DNA of 64,000 nucleotides from Halanaerobiales bacterium (GCA_023128035.1 JAGMES010000003.1:12844-76843), one strand, 5' to 3'; positions 42,613-52,605 are shown, counted from the first letter of the stretch. The notes: generated by a model not told the origin, from the letters alone. Translations and numbers: made by a program.

Positions 42613-43398
42613 ATGGATGATTTGCTAATTAATACAATCTATTCTTTGCTTCTTATTACCATCCGTTTTAGTGGTCTTTTCTTTATAGCACCACTTTATT
42701 CTAGTAGAATGATACCTGCTCAAGTAAAAGCAGGGTTTTCACTAATATGTAGTATCATTATTTTTCCAATTATTTTTTCAGAAGGTTTGATTTTATTTCC
42801 TGATCATCCGCTTCAGGTAGTTTTTCATTTGTTAAACGAATTGCTTGTTGGGTTAATATTAGGTTTTGTTACATTTTTAGCGTTTATTACGTTTCAGATA
42901 GCAGGACGTTTTCTAGATATGCGTATGGGTTTTGCAATGGTAAATATTATTGATCCGTTTATGGGAGAAGATGCAGCTTTGATTGGGCAATTTAAAAATA
43001 TTTTGGCTTTGATAATCTTTTTGGTGACGAATGGACATCACCAGATTTTAAAAGCATTAGTTTCTAGTTTTCAAATTTTACCTATTACAAAACCAGTTAT
43101 AAGTAATCAGCTTATTGAGTATATTTTTCGAATTGGGTCTGATATTTTTATTATAGGATTTCGCTTAGCACTACCGATTTTAGCGACATTATTCATAGTT
43201 GATCTTGTTTTCGGTTTTCTTGCACGAACAGTTCCTCAAATGAATGTTTTTGTTCTGGGATTTCCAGTAAAGATTTTGATTGGTTTCTTAATGTTATTTT
43301 TGTCAATGCCTTATCTTGTTGCTATGTTTATTGAAGTAATTCAGATTATGTATCAAAATATGTATCAACTGTTGAAAATTTTTAAAAACTACCCTTAA
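42613..43398 (+). CDS. fliR: Flagellar export gate protein FliR
   Basis: 261 residues, with about six hydrophobic segments along its length. RFSGLFFIAPLYSSRMIPAQVKAG near residue 19 and a C-terminal FVLGFPVKILIGFLMLFLSMP are FliR landmarks (both read in parts). FliR completes the FliPQR export core. It starts 16 bp after fliQ with AGGGGGC-type Shine-Dalgarno and precedes flhB by 35 bp. Confidence 0.95.
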   Translation: MDDLLINTIYSLLLITIRFSGLFFIAPLYSSRMIPAQVKAGFSLICSIIIFPIIFSEGLILFPDHPLQVVFHLLNELLVGLILGFVTFLAFITFQIAGRFLDMRMGFAMVNIIDPFMGEDAALIGQFKNILALIIFLVTNGHHQILKALVSSFQILPITKPVISNQLIEYIFRIGSDIFIIGFRLALPILATLFIVDLVFGFLARTVPQMNVFVLGFPVKILIGFLMLFLSMPYLVAMFIEVIQIMYQNMYQLLKIFKNYP

Positions 43399-43433
43399 TA
43401 ATATGTAAGAATACTTTGTAAGGAGAGTTACCC

Positions 43434-44489
43434 ATGTCTCAAGAAAAAACTGAAAAGGCGACGGCGAAACGAAGGAATAAAGCCAGAGGTGAAGGACAGG
43501 TTGCTCAGAGTAAAGACTTAGTTAGTGCAATCACTCTATTCACTGGAATGTTGGTTTTGAATGTAATGATGGGGAATCTGGTGAGTGGGATAAAAGAATT
43601 GATTAATGATTCTTTAACATTTAAATATGGTATCCTGATAAATGAAGAAAATATTATCCCACTAATGACTAATTTTCTTTTTACGGGAATCAAACTCGTT
43701 CTTCCTTTTTTGACAATAGCGGCTTTAGTTGGAGTTTTGGCAACTATTTTGCAGGTTGGGCCATTTTTTAGTATGAAAATGTTGAAACCTAAGTTGAGCA
43801 ATATTAGTTTAATTAAGGGATTTAAAAATTTATTTAGTCTAAAATCTCTAGTTGAATTGGCAAAGGCTCTTTTCAAAATTACGATTATTGTCTTTATTGC
43901 TTATTTGGTGTTGAAGAATGAGTGGAAACTTTTCTTTAACTTTTCTTTTATAGATGTGGAAGAAGCGGCATATATTACTGGAACTGTGATCTTTAAATTA
44001 GGAATTATTATTAGTATAGTTATGATTGGTTTAGGGGTTGCTGATTTTATCTACCAAAAGTATGAGTTTGAAAAGAGTATTAAGATGTCAAAAGATGAAA
44101 TAAAAAGAGAATATAAGGAGTCAGAGGGAGATCCACTTATTGTCTCTAAAAGGAAAGAACGAATGCGTCAGCTGGCTATGAATCGAATGATTCAACAAGT
44201 TCCTGAGGCAGATGTAATTATTACTAACCCGACGCACATTGCGGTGGCGCTGAAGTATGATACTGATACAATGGAGGCACCTATTGTGCTGGCAATGGGA
44301 GAAGATAAAATAGCGGAAAGAATTCGTGAGATTGCTAAAGAGAACAAAATCGAAATGTATGAAGATAAACCACTTGCTAGAGCTTTATATAAAACTGCTG
44401 AGGTTGGACAATCTATACCTTTTGAATTATATCAAGCAGTAGCAGAAGTTTTAGCGTTCGTCTATAAACTACAAAAAAGAAATATTTAG
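43434..44489 (+). CDS. flhB: Export switch protein FlhB
   Basis: 351 residues: the N-terminal EKTEKATAKRRNKARGEGQVAQSKDL (parts: EKTEKATAKRR, EGQVAQSKDL), four transmembrane helices (to about 210) and a cytoplasmic domain with the autocleavage motif Asn-Pro-Thr-His (IITNPTHIAVALKYD, about residue 263). FlhB changes export specificity from hook to filament when signalled by FliK. The cleavage site is intact. Confidence 0.97.
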   Translation: MSQEKTEKATAKRRNKARGEGQVAQSKDLVSAITLFTGMLVLNVMMGNLVSGIKELINDSLTFKYGILINEENIIPLMTNFLFTGIKLVLPFLTIAALVGVLATILQVGPFFSMKMLKPKLSNISLIKGFKNLFSLKSLVELAKALFKITIIVFIAYLVLKNEWKLFFNFSFIDVEEAAYITGTVIFKLGIIISIVMIGLGVADFIYQKYEFEKSIKMSKDEIKREYKESEGDPLIVSKRKERMRQLAMNRMIQQVPEADVIITNPTHIAVALKYDTDTMEAPIVLAMGEDKIAERIREIAKENKIEMYEDKPLARALYKTAEVGQSIPFELYQAVAEVLAFVYKLQKRNI

Positions 44490-44500
44490 GAGACTAGAAT

Positions 44501-46573
44501 ATGGCTAATAAGAAAGCCTTATCACCACAATTTATAAATAAATATAGTGATATTATTTTTGCGGTTGCACTAGTGACAATCGTAATGATGTTCATCATTC
44601 CATTACCGTCAGTTATTTTGGATTTATTATTAACTTTGAATATTTCATTGGCTTTATCTATACTTGTAATTTCTGTTTTTATTGTGGAACCTTTAGAGTT
44701 TTCTGTTTTTCCGTCATTATTACTTTTTGCAACATTATTTCGTCTAGCACTTAATGTATCATCTACACGTTTAATTTTGGGGCAGGGGTATGCAGGGAAA
44801 ATTATCTTAGGATTTGGTACTTATGTTATTGGCGGAAATTATGTTGTTGGTTTTGTTATTTTCTTAATTTTAGTTGTTATTCAATTCTTAGTTATTACAA
44901 AAGGTGCAGAACGTGTAGCTGAGGTTGCCGCACGTTTTACATTAGATGCGATGCCAGGTAAACAGATGAGTATTGATGCTGATTTGGGTTCTGGGTTAAT
45001 CACAGAAGATGAAGCAAGAAGTGAAAGAAAGAAAATTCGTAGGGAAGCAGATTTTTATGGAGCAATGGATGGTGCCAGTAAATTTGTAAAAGGGGATGCT
45101 ATTGCGGGGATCATTATTACTTTTATAAATGTATTGGGTGGTTTGATTATTGGAGTTGCACAACAGGGAATGGGATTTGAGGAAGCCATCTCAACATACT
45201 CTCTTTTGACAGTAGGTGATGGTCTTGTAAGTCAAATTCCTGCACTTTTAATTTCTACTGCTACTGGTATGGTTGTTACTAGGTCAGCATCAGAAAATAA
45301 CTTAGGTAGAGATTTAGCAATTCAGATGTCTAATCAACCCCGGGCTTTAGCAATCGTGGCTGCTGTTCTATTCATATTAGGTTTAGTAAAAGGATTGCCA
45401 ACTTTTCCTTTTATGTTGCTAGCTATCATTATTGGTCTCTTTTCTTGGATTCTTGCAAAGAGTAGTAAGGCGTCTAAAGAAAAAGATGTAGAGTTGGCTG
45501 ATGTTGTAGAAGAAATTCAGATGCCAAGCCGGATAGAGGATATTACAGAATTATTACAGATTGATCCGATGGAAGTTGAAGTAGGTTATAACCTAATTTC
45601 TCTGATTTTGCCAGAGCAAGGTGGAGATTTCTTAGATCGTGTGGCTATGATCCGCCGGCAGTGTGCAATTGAATTAGGAATGGTGATTCCGCCGATCCGT
45701 ATTTTGGATAATATGCAATTAGATCCAAATCTATATAGGATTAAACTGCGTGGTGTGGAGATTGTTCGCTATGAAATGAAGCCAAATCATTATATGGCTA
45801 TGGATGCTGGATTTTCCTCTAAAGAGATCAATGGTATTCCTACAAAGGAACCTGCTTTTGGTTTGCCTGCTCAATGGATTAGTGAATCTTTACGTGAAGA
45901 TGCTGAATTAAGTGGATATACAGTTGTTGATCCACCATCTGTAATGGCGACACATCTGACAGAAGTGATCAAAAAATATGCCCACGAACTTTTAGGTAGG
46001 CAGGAAGTAAAAGAATTAGTAGATAGTTTAAAAGAAAAATATCCAGCGGTGGTCAATGAATTGATTCCTGATCGATTAACAATTGGACAAATTCAGAAAG
46101 TATTACAAAATCTTTTAAAAGAGGGAATTACAATTCGCGATCTTGTTACTATTTTAGAAACACTAGCTGACTATGCATCGTATACTACTGATCTACAGAT
46201 TTTGACTGAATATGTCCGTCAGAGTCTTTCAAGACAGATTTCAGCTAAATTTAGTGAAGATAATAGACTGAGTGTAATAACTTTAGCACCTAATTTGGAA
46301 GAGTTGATTTCCCAATCTATTGAACAGACAGATCAAGGATCATATATAGCAATAGAACCAACACAAGCTCAGACTATCTTTCAAAGTTTAAATGATGTTA
46401 TTCAGAGCGCATTACAAAAAGGTTATCAACCGATCATTTTAACAGCTCCGATGATCAGACATCATTTTAAAAGTCTGACAGAACGGGTTGCTCCAGATTT
46501 AATTGTTCTATCTTTTAGTGAGTTAGTGCCTACTCTTAATATTCAGAGCGTAGGGATGGTGAAATTGAAATGA
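44501..46573 (+). CDS. flhA: Export gate protein FlhA
   Basis: 690 residues: eight predicted membrane segments in the first 320 residues, the conserved FHIPEP-type region (FAVSLLLFATLFRLALNVSSTRLIL in parts: LLFATLFRLALNVSSTR; GKQMSIDADL), and a large cytoplasmic domain (about 350-690) that docks FliJ and chaperone-substrate complexes. It is the energy-converting export gate. It starts 11 bp after flhB and overlaps flhF by 4 bp (ATGA). Confidence 0.97.
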   Translation: MANKKALSPQFINKYSDIIFAVALVTIVMMFIIPLPSVILDLLLTLNISLALSILVISVFIVEPLEFSVFPSLLLFATLFRLALNVSSTRLILGQGYAGKIILGFGTYVIGGNYVVGFVIFLILVVIQFLVITKGAERVAEVAARFTLDAMPGKQMSIDADLGSGLITEDEARSERKKIRREADFYGAMDGASKFVKGDAIAGIIITFINVLGGLIIGVAQQGMGFEEAISTYSLLTVGDGLVSQIPALLISTATGMVVTRSASENNLGRDLAIQMSNQPRALAIVAAVLFILGLVKGLPTFPFMLLAIIIGLFSWILAKSSKASKEKDVELADVVEEIQMPSRIEDITELLQIDPMEVEVGYNLISLILPEQGGDFLDRVAMIRRQCAIELGMVIPPIRILDNMQLDPNLYRIKLRGVEIVRYEMKPNHYMAMDAGFSSKEINGIPTKEPAFGLPAQWISESLREDAELSGYTVVDPPSVMATHLTEVIKKYAHELLGRQEVKELVDSLKEKYPAVVNELIPDRLTIGQIQKVLQNLLKEGITIRDLVTILETLADYASYTTDLQILTEYVRQSLSRQISAKFSEDNRLSVITLAPNLEELISQSIEQTDQGSYIAIEPTQAQTIFQSLNDVIQSALQKGYQPIILTAPMIRHHFKSLTERVAPDLIVLSFSELVPTLNIQSVGMVKLK

Positions 46574-47676
46574 GAGTAAAGAGATATCTGGGTGAAACAA
46601 TGCAAGATGCGATTTTTAAAGTAAAAGCAGATTTAGGGGCTGAAGCGATTATTCTTCATACCCGTAAAGTAAAAGAAGGTAGTTTTTTGGGATTATTTGG
46701 CAAAAAAATGATTGAAGTTGTAGCAACAGTTGAAGAAGATCGTGAAAAAGAAATAACTAGAGAAATGAGACAGGAACTCCATATTTTAAAAGATAAGATT
46801 GTGAAATTAGAGCAAGACAAGAGAGAAGAACAGCCTCCTAGAGCAGGTGCATATTATCCTCAGGTTGCAGTTTCCATGAATCAACTCATTTTTCCAGGAA
46901 AGGTGCAAAAATTTGCAGATAGCTTGACGAATAATGGAGTTTTTCCAGAAGTGGTTACTGAGATTTGTCAACGTGCTATGGTACGTTTAGAAGTGCATCA
47001 ATTTCATAAAGAAGAGGAAATTTATCCAGTGCTAGTGGAAGAGATAGCATCAATGATCCCAAGTGCGAAACCTATCGATTTATTCCGTTCAAGAAAAGTT
47101 TTGGCTTTTGTAGGAGCTACGGGTGTTGGCAAAACAACAACTATTGCCAAATTAGCAGCCCTTGTTGCATTGGAAGGAAAAAAGAAAGTGGCTTTGATTA
47201 CTGCAGACACATATCGGATAGCTGCGGTAGAACAGTTGAAAATTTACAGTGATATTATTAATGTTCCATTAAGAGTTATTTATAGTAATGAAGATTTGGA
47301 GAAGGCTTTAAATGATCTCAAAGCTTGTGACCTAATCTTTATTGACACAGCGGGTCGGAGTCAGCGAAATCAATCTCAGATGGAGCAGTTGAAAGAATTT
47401 CTTTCAAAAGAATTAATTGATGAAGTTCATTTAGTTATTTCTCTAAATTCAAGCATTGACAATATAACGGAAACTATCGAGAATTTTAATCAAATGTATA
47501 TTTCTAGCTTGATTTTAACTAAACTTGATGAGACTCGTAAAGTTGGTATCATTTTAAATATTCTGGCTAACACGGATCATGAGATATCATATATTACTTT
47601 TGGTCAAAATGTACCTGAGGATTTAGAAAAAGCAGATTCTCGAAAACTGGCTGAGATGATTTTGAAGGAGCAATGA
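46570..47676 (+). CDS. flhF: SRP-type GTPase FlhF
   Basis: 368 residues: an N-terminal B domain (VKRYLGETMQDAIFKVKADLG in parts, GLFGKKMIEVVAT), a helical N domain and the G domain from about 175 with VGATGVGKTTTIAKLAAL (P-loop), DTYRIAAVEQLK (about 215), FIDTAGRS (about 257) and LTKLDET (about 316). FlhF determines flagellar position and number, regulated by FlhG. All GTP-binding motifs are intact. It overlaps flhA by four bases. Confidence 0.96.
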   Translation: MRVKRYLGETMQDAIFKVKADLGAEAIILHTRKVKEGSFLGLFGKKMIEVVATVEEDREKEITREMRQELHILKDKIVKLEQDKREEQPPRAGAYYPQVAVSMNQLIFPGKVQKFADSLTNNGVFPEVVTEICQRAMVRLEVHQFHKEEEIYPVLVEEIASMIPSAKPIDLFRSRKVLAFVGATGVGKTTTIAKLAALVALEGKKKVALITADTYRIAAVEQLKIYSDIINVPLRVIYSNEDLEKALNDLKACDLIFIDTAGRSQRNQSQMEQLKEFLSKELIDEVHLVISLNSSIDNITETIENFNQMYISSLILTKLDETRKVGIILNILANTDHEISYITFGQNVPEDLEKADSRKLAEMILKEQ

Positions 47677-47677
47677 G

Positions 47678-48580
47678 ATGAAAGATCAAGCAGAACGTCT
47701 TCGACAATTAGCAAAAGAGTCTATGGGTTATAATGAATCAAGTTCAAATGTTAGTAAGAGTGCACGAGTGATTGCAGTTACGAGTGGTAAAGGTGGGGTT
47801 GGAAAGACCAATTTTGCTGTAAATCTAGCCCTAGCGTTACAAGCAGAAGGAAAAAAAACGGTCATTTTTGATGGAGATTTAGGAATGGCCAACATTGATG
47901 TAGTTTTGGGTGTTGTTCCTACATTTAATCTTGTTCATGTGACTCGTGGTCATAAAACTTTGCAAGAAATTATGGTGGAGGGTCCAAATGGTGTTCAGTT
48001 TTTACCTGGAAGTTCTGGAGCAGAAGAATTAGCGGATTTAACAGATGGGGGAATTCAACAATTAATCAATCAATGGACGGATTTGGAGGGGGATTTTGAT
48101 TATATACTTATTGATACTGGTGCAGGGATTCATTCTAGTGTTATGAATTTTTTACAATCTGCAGATGAGATTATTGTTATACTAACAGCGGAGCCGCCAT
48201 CTATAACTGATGCATATGGTTTGATTAAAGTTTTAGCTAAAAAAGATGTTCAAGCCCCAATTCATCTAGTTGTAAACCAAGCTGCAAATTTGGATGAAGG
48301 AAGACAAATTTTTAGGCGGGTTAATAAAGTTGCTTTAGAATTTTTAAAGATGAAGCTTAATCTTATAGGAGTTATTCCCTATGATGAGAAAGTAAGTATA
48401 TCTGTTAAACGACAGAAACCGTTTATTTTAGGTTTTCCTAATTCTCATGCTTCGAGAGGAGTTCAGGATATTGCACGGAACCTTCTTGAACTGTCACCAG
48501 AGAAACCAGCTGGAGGGATGAAACAATTTTTATCTAGAATGATTGGATTCTTTAGGAGGGATCAAGAGGAGGGAAGGTAA
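47678..48580 (+). CDS. flhG: MinD-like ATPase FlhG (YlxH)
   Basis: 300 residues: N-terminal DQAERLRQLA, the DQAxxLR motif that stimulates FlhF GTPase, and a MinD/ParA-type ATPase with deviant Walker A TSGKGGVGKTNFAVNLA (about 31-47), FDGDLGMANIDVVLG (about 67-80) and LIDTGAGIH. FlhG limits flagellar number and helps C-ring assembly. It lies one base after flhF and overlaps the PilZ gene by one base. Confidence 0.95.
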   Translation: MKDQAERLRQLAKESMGYNESSSNVSKSARVIAVTSGKGGVGKTNFAVNLALALQAEGKKTVIFDGDLGMANIDVVLGVVPTFNLVHVTRGHKTLQEIMVEGPNGVQFLPGSSGAEELADLTDGGIQQLINQWTDLEGDFDYILIDTGAGIHSSVMNFLQSADEIIVILTAEPPSITDAYGLIKVLAKKDVQAPIHLVVNQAANLDEGRQIFRRVNKVALEFLKMKLNLIGVIPYDEKVSISVKRQKPFILGFPNSHASRGVQDIARNLLELSPEKPAGGMKQFLSRMIGFFRRDQEEGR

Positions 48581-49242
48581 TGAAAGAATTTAGTGAATTG
48601 CATGTCAATTCTAGAGTAGAGATAGAAGTAGATGATTTTGATTATGGTGGTAAATATTTGAGCAGGGTTATGGAAATTACCAAAAAAGAAGTAATTATTA
48701 TGGCTCTTACTCATAAAGGGCATATTGTGCCTGTACGTCCTAAAACGCCAGTGGCAGTATTATTTATAGGAGAAAGAGCTATGTATAGTTTTCAAACAAT
48801 AGTTTTACGGCGTTTTAAAGAACCTATACCAGCTTTATCTTTAAAAATACCTACTAAAGTTTTCCGGATTCAACGACGCGAATATGTTAGACTTCAGCTT
48901 CAACTTCCTTTGAATTATCGGGTGATTAAAAATTATTTTGAAATCTCATCTTCTGCAGATGAGCCTTTAACTCAAACCTGGTTAGTAGATATAAGTGGTG
49001 GAGGTGCAAAGTTTCTTTCTGACGCTCCAATAGAAGAGGGTACGTATATAGAATTGCAATTAGGAATCGAAGAGATTGGAACATTACCTATTGTTGGAAA
49101 AGTGGTTCGATATGAAAAGAGGGATGATAACCTGTATGAGATAGGAGTATCATATGATTCTATACCTTCATCGTTGCAAGACCAAATAGTTAGTTGGATT
49201 TTTGAGAAACAACGTGAATTCAGATGTAAAGGTCTGGCGTAA
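48580..49242 (+). CDS. PilZ-domain c-di-GMP-responsive flagellar protein (YpfA/YcgR-like)
   Basis: 220 residues: an N-terminal YcgR-N-like beta domain (about 5-95) and a PilZ domain (about 100-215) with both c-di-GMP-binding motifs, R-x3-R (RREYVR, about 105) and D-x-S-x2-G (LVDISGGGAKF, about 135-145). Proteins of this architecture slow the motor when c-di-GMP rises, through MotA or the switch. It lies between flhG and the sigma factor gene in the flagellar operon, overlapping flhG by one base. Confidence 0.9.
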   Translation: MKEFSELHVNSRVEIEVDDFDYGGKYLSRVMEITKKEVIIMALTHKGHIVPVRPKTPVAVLFIGERAMYSFQTIVLRRFKEPIPALSLKIPTKVFRIQRREYVRLQLQLPLNYRVIKNYFEISSSADEPLTQTWLVDISGGGAKFLSDAPIEEGTYIELQLGIEEIGTLPIVGKVVRYEKRDDNLYEIGVSYDSIPSSLQDQIVSWIFEKQREFRCKGLA

Positions 49243-49256
49243 AGAGGATGATGCGA

Positions 49257-49601
49257 ATGAACAATCTTTTTTGTAAAGAATTAGCGAAGTTATTTTTTAT
49301 CATCTCAGGAATTCTTATATTGGTATTAGGCTTTCTTTCGAAAGTTTCACTGGAAGTTATAGGGGTTCGAATTTTTATCGGAGGTGGAATTTCCACTATC
49401 CTGGGTTATCTATTTGGTATGGTTATAGATAAGGAAAATGAAAAACAATTAGTTAACGCAGAAAAAGAAAAATATAAGTGGAAGATGAAAGAAAGATACG
49501 AAACATCTAAAAAGAAGATGGAAGAACAGGAACAAGGTGAATTTGTACCTATGGAAGTAGAAAATTTAGCGAAAATAGTGGTTGATTCTTTAAAAGACTA
49601 G
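49257..49601 (+). CDS. Small membrane protein of flagellar operon
   Basis: 114 residues of unknown family. There are two closely spaced hydrophobic helices (about 10-28 and 33-55; FFIISGILILVLGFL, IFIGGGISTILGYLFG) and a cytoplasmic Lys/Glu-rich coiled-coil C-terminus (about 60-112). It lies between the PilZ and sigma-28 genes, where other Clostridia often carry an unnamed small protein. The ATG at 49257 fits the Shine-Dalgarno AAAGAGG with 9-nt spacing; ATGs at 49248 and 49251 are too close. No function can be assigned. Confidence 0.7.
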   Translation: MNNLFCKELAKLFFIISGILILVLGFLSKVSLEVIGVRIFIGGGISTILGYLFGMVIDKENEKQLVNAEKEKYKWKMKERYETSKKKMEEQEQGEFVPMEVENLAKIVVDSLKD

Positions 49602-49639
49602 AAATCAAAGTACTTTTATGAGTAATGGAGGTGAACCCT

Positions 49640-50404
49640 TTGAAAAAGAAGAAAGTTGATGAAACTGAATTATGGAAATTGGTTCAAAAGGGAGACCTCC
49701 AGGCCAGAAATTATTTTATCGAAGAATATACTTCTCTGGTTAAATATGTTGCTGGTCGGGTGAAAATGATAGTACCCATGCATATCGAATTTGATGATCT
49801 GGTAAGTTTTGGAGTTTTTGGATTGATTCGAGCAATTGAGTCTTTTAAACCTGAGTTGGGGGTTAAGTTTAGTACCTATGCGGTTGTTCGAATTCGGGGA
49901 GCAATTTTAGATGAACTAAGATCTCAAGATTGGGTATCCCGTTCTAGTCGTCAAAAAGCTAAAAAATTAGCTAAAGTATATCATGATTTAGAACAAAAAT
50001 TAGGTAAGAACCCAGAAGATGAGGAGATAGCTGAGGAGTTAGGTTTAACGTTAGAAGAGTATCATAAATTTATTCTTGAAGCTAATATTCCTGAATTAAC
50101 TTCTTTGCATTCATTTATTGGATCAAATTCTGATTCTCAACTGATGGATATGATCTCTGATGAAAATGATCGACCTGATATGGTCGTTAATGATAAAGAA
50201 ATTCGTGATATTTTGGGTGAAACTATTGATAGACTAAAGGACCAGGAAAAGTTGGTGATTGCTCTGTATTATTACGAAGAACTTACTCAGGTGGAAATTG
50301 CTCATGTACTGAATTTGTCACCAGCACGAGTTTCACAGATTCATTCAAAAGCAATCTTAAGAATGCGAGGAATGTTAAGTCGGAAGAGGGCATTATTTTT
50401 TTAG
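49640..50404 (+). CDS. fliA: RNA polymerase sigma-28 factor (FliA/SigD)
   Basis: 254 residues: region 2 with SLVKYVAGRVKM, FDDLVSFGVFGLIRAIESF and KFSTYAVVRIRGAILDELR (about 30-95), region 3 and region 4 with EKLVIALYYYEELTQVEIAHVLNLSPARVSQIHSKAI (in parts). FliA/SigD directs late flagellar promoters such as the one before flagellin at 5918-5944, under FlgM control. The start is TTG at 49640: the strong GGAGGTGA (49627-49634) lies between an in-frame ATG at 49625 and this codon. Confidence 0.95.
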   Translation: MKKKKVDETELWKLVQKGDLQARNYFIEEYTSLVKYVAGRVKMIVPMHIEFDDLVSFGVFGLIRAIESFKPELGVKFSTYAVVRIRGAILDELRSQDWVSRSSRQKAKKLAKVYHDLEQKLGKNPEDEEIAEELGLTLEEYHKFILEANIPELTSLHSFIGSNSDSQLMDMISDENDRPDMVVNDKEIRDILGETIDRLKDQEKLVIALYYYEELTQVEIAHVLNLSPARVSQIHSKAILRMRGMLSRKRALFF

Positions 50405-50424
50405 AAGGAAGGAGGAGAAAAACG

Positions 50425-52257
50425 ATGGCAAAGGAAATTAAAGTTGTAGCAAAAGATACAAAAACAGCCATAACCCAAGCAATTCAAGACTTTTCCAGCG
50501 AATTAAAGAGAAAAGTTGTGCGAGAGGAGATTAAGTTAGTCAAAAAAAATCAAAAATCTGGTTTTATGGGGTTTGGTAAGAAAACAGAGTACACATTTAA
50601 GTTGGTTGAAAAAGGTAGTATAGCAGAGGATGCACTTATGAAAAAATTGTTAAAGCAAACTCCAGATCTAAATGGGTATTTTCGCTTTAAGTTTGCTCCA
50701 GAGGGAATTTTTCTGAAAATTGTTCCACCCAAAGGTAATGGAAAACCAGCAAGTATGCATACTATCAAGCAGATGGTGGCTGAAAAACAGTTAATAGATG
50801 TAGATTTAAGTGAAGTAGAAAATGCTCTTAAAGAAGGAAATGGAGATTATATTAAAATTGCAGAACGTAAGCCAGAATTAGACCGAAATGCTGAGCTAGA
50901 AATAAAAATTTCCTCTGATGGCTTAACTGCATATGCTTCTTATGTGCCATCACTAGGAGGAAAAAATCTAACTTTGGGTGAAGCGTTAAAGATTATAAAA
51001 GATAAAGGTGTTTGTTTTGGAATTGATGAAAGTAAAATTGCAGAAATGTTAAACGAAAATATTAAGCAAGAGATAGTAATAGCTGTCGGTCAACCTCCCC
51101 AGGAAGGAAATCCTGCGGAACTTCGTTACAATTTTGACCTTGCAGAAGATAAAAAAATGGTTAAAGAACTTGAAGATGGAAATGTTGATTATTTAAATTT
51201 AGACTTAATAGTTAATGTTAAAAATGGTGATTTGTTAGTAACGAAAATCCCTGCAACTTTAGGCGGACCTGGTCAAAATGTTTTTGGCAAGGAAATAAAA
51301 CCCATACCTAACAAAGATGTAAAACTTCCTAAAGGGAAAAATGTGAAAATTGGTGCTGATGAGATGAGTCTCTTTGCTGAGATTGATGGCCAGATAGTCT
51401 TTGAACAGGATAAGATTAGTGTGTTGCCTGTATTTGTAGTAAATGAAAATGTTGATTTAGAAACTGGTAATATTGATTTTATTGGTAATGTAGTCATCAA
51501 AGGTAATGTTCATGAAGGTTTTAGCATAAAAGCTGAGGGAGATATTGAGGTGTTTGGTAACGTAGGCGCTGCTACTCTTGAGTCTGGAGGAAAAGTTCAT
51601 ATCCATAAGGGCTTTCAAGGAAAGCAAAAAGGAATTGTTACAGCAGAAGGTGATGTTCAGATCGGCTTTATTGAAAATGGCCAGGTTATTACTAGAGGAA
51701 GTTTGTTGGTAAATGGGGAAATAATGCATAGTAAAATTACAGCAAAGATGGATGTAATTGTAGATGGGCGTGGTTTAATTGTAGGTGGTTTGGTTCAAGC
51801 TGGTAAAGATATTTCTGCTAAAATTTTAGGTTCTACTCTGGCTACTCCTACAGAAGTGGTTGCAGGTATTGATCCTGAGCTTCGTGAAGAGTTTGATCAG
51901 ATTTTTCAGGAAATAGAAAGTGCAGAAGAAAATTTAGATAAGGTAACGAAAGGAGTAAGTCTATTACGTAAAGTTAAGAAGCAATTAGGACAACTACCTC
52001 CAGACAAAAAGAGCATGCTAGCCCAGTTTGAAAGCACAAGAAGTCATCTTATAGAACAGAAGGAACAATTACAAACTCAGCGAAATTTCTTATCTAAACA
52101 ATTAAAGGGACAAAAAACTGGGAAAATAACAGCCTCTGATCGAGTCTTTCCTGGAGTTAAAATTGGTATTGGTCAGACAGGCTACAGGGTAAAAGATACT
52201 ATTGCTAGAGTGTTGTTTGTTTATAGTGAGGGTGAAGTAAAACTTAGATCATTATAA
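50425..52257 (+). CDS. FapA (DUF342) family protein with Jag-N-like domain
   Basis: 610 residues: an N-terminal Jag-N-like module (about 1-62, ending GFMGFGKKTEY), then the FapA/DUF342 region with its right-handed beta-helix (about 300-480; DFIGNVVIKGNVHEGFSIKAEGDIEVFGNVG in parts) and a C-terminal coiled-coil (about 485-560). FapA proteins occur in the flagellar operons of many Firmicutes; a Vibrio homologue localises flagellar or signalling proteins to the pole. Function here is unproven. It follows the sigma factor by 20 bp with GGAAGGAGGAG as Shine-Dalgarno. Confidence 0.85.
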   Translation: MAKEIKVVAKDTKTAITQAIQDFSSELKRKVVREEIKLVKKNQKSGFMGFGKKTEYTFKLVEKGSIAEDALMKKLLKQTPDLNGYFRFKFAPEGIFLKIVPPKGNGKPASMHTIKQMVAEKQLIDVDLSEVENALKEGNGDYIKIAERKPELDRNAELEIKISSDGLTAYASYVPSLGGKNLTLGEALKIIKDKGVCFGIDESKIAEMLNENIKQEIVIAVGQPPQEGNPAELRYNFDLAEDKKMVKELEDGNVDYLNLDLIVNVKNGDLLVTKIPATLGGPGQNVFGKEIKPIPNKDVKLPKGKNVKIGADEMSLFAEIDGQIVFEQDKISVLPVFVVNENVDLETGNIDFIGNVVIKGNVHEGFSIKAEGDIEVFGNVGAATLESGGKVHIHKGFQGKQKGIVTAEGDVQIGFIENGQVITRGSLLVNGEIMHSKITAKMDVIVDGRGLIVGGLVQAGKDISAKILGSTLATPTEVVAGIDPELREEFDQIFQEIESAEENLDKVTKGVSLLRKVKKQLGQLPPDKKSMLAQFESTRSHLIEQKEQLQTQRNFLSKQLKGQKTGKITASDRVFPGVKIGIGQTGYRVKDTIARVLFVYSEGEVKLRSL

Positions 52258-52270
52258 GGTGGTGAGGGAA

Positions 52271-52588
52271 GTGACCCATTCCATCAATACTAGAAATCTA
52301 ATCTCTCAATCTTTTGAAGTAAATAGAATTGAACAGTTGCGTTCTGCGACTGAACAACATCAACAGCATAATATTGCAATTGATCAAGAAAAGAAACATC
52401 TAGATAAGCAAAATCAGGTAAATAAGACTAACCAGTCTGAAAAGAAGCAGATTCATTCAGATGAAGATTCTTCTAGAAAGAATAAAGAACATAAACAAAG
52501 GAAAAAGCCGAAAAATGAAGAAAAAGAAAATATGGAAGAAAAATTTCTCGATGAAGAGCGCGGACATTTTATTGATTTTCGCGTTTGA
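52271..52588 (+). CDS. Small charged flagellar-operon protein ending GHFIDFRV
   Basis: 105 residues. The N-terminus THSINTRNLISQSFEVNRIEQLR and the C-terminal RGHFIDFRV match small unnamed proteins that follow fapA in other Firmicute flagellar operons; the middle is Lys/Glu/Gln-rich and probably disordered. The start is taken as GTG at 52271, after GGTGGTGAGGG, because the conserved N-terminus begins there; GTG at 52259 is in frame but overlaps the Shine-Dalgarno. It abuts the fapA stop. No function is known. Confidence 0.7.
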   Translation: MTHSINTRNLISQSFEVNRIEQLRSATEQHQQHNIAIDQEKKHLDKQNQVNKTNQSEKKQIHSDEDSSRKNKEHKQRKKPKNEEKENMEEKFLDEERGHFIDFRV

Positions 52589-52605
52589 GTGAGGAGGTAC
52601 CTATC

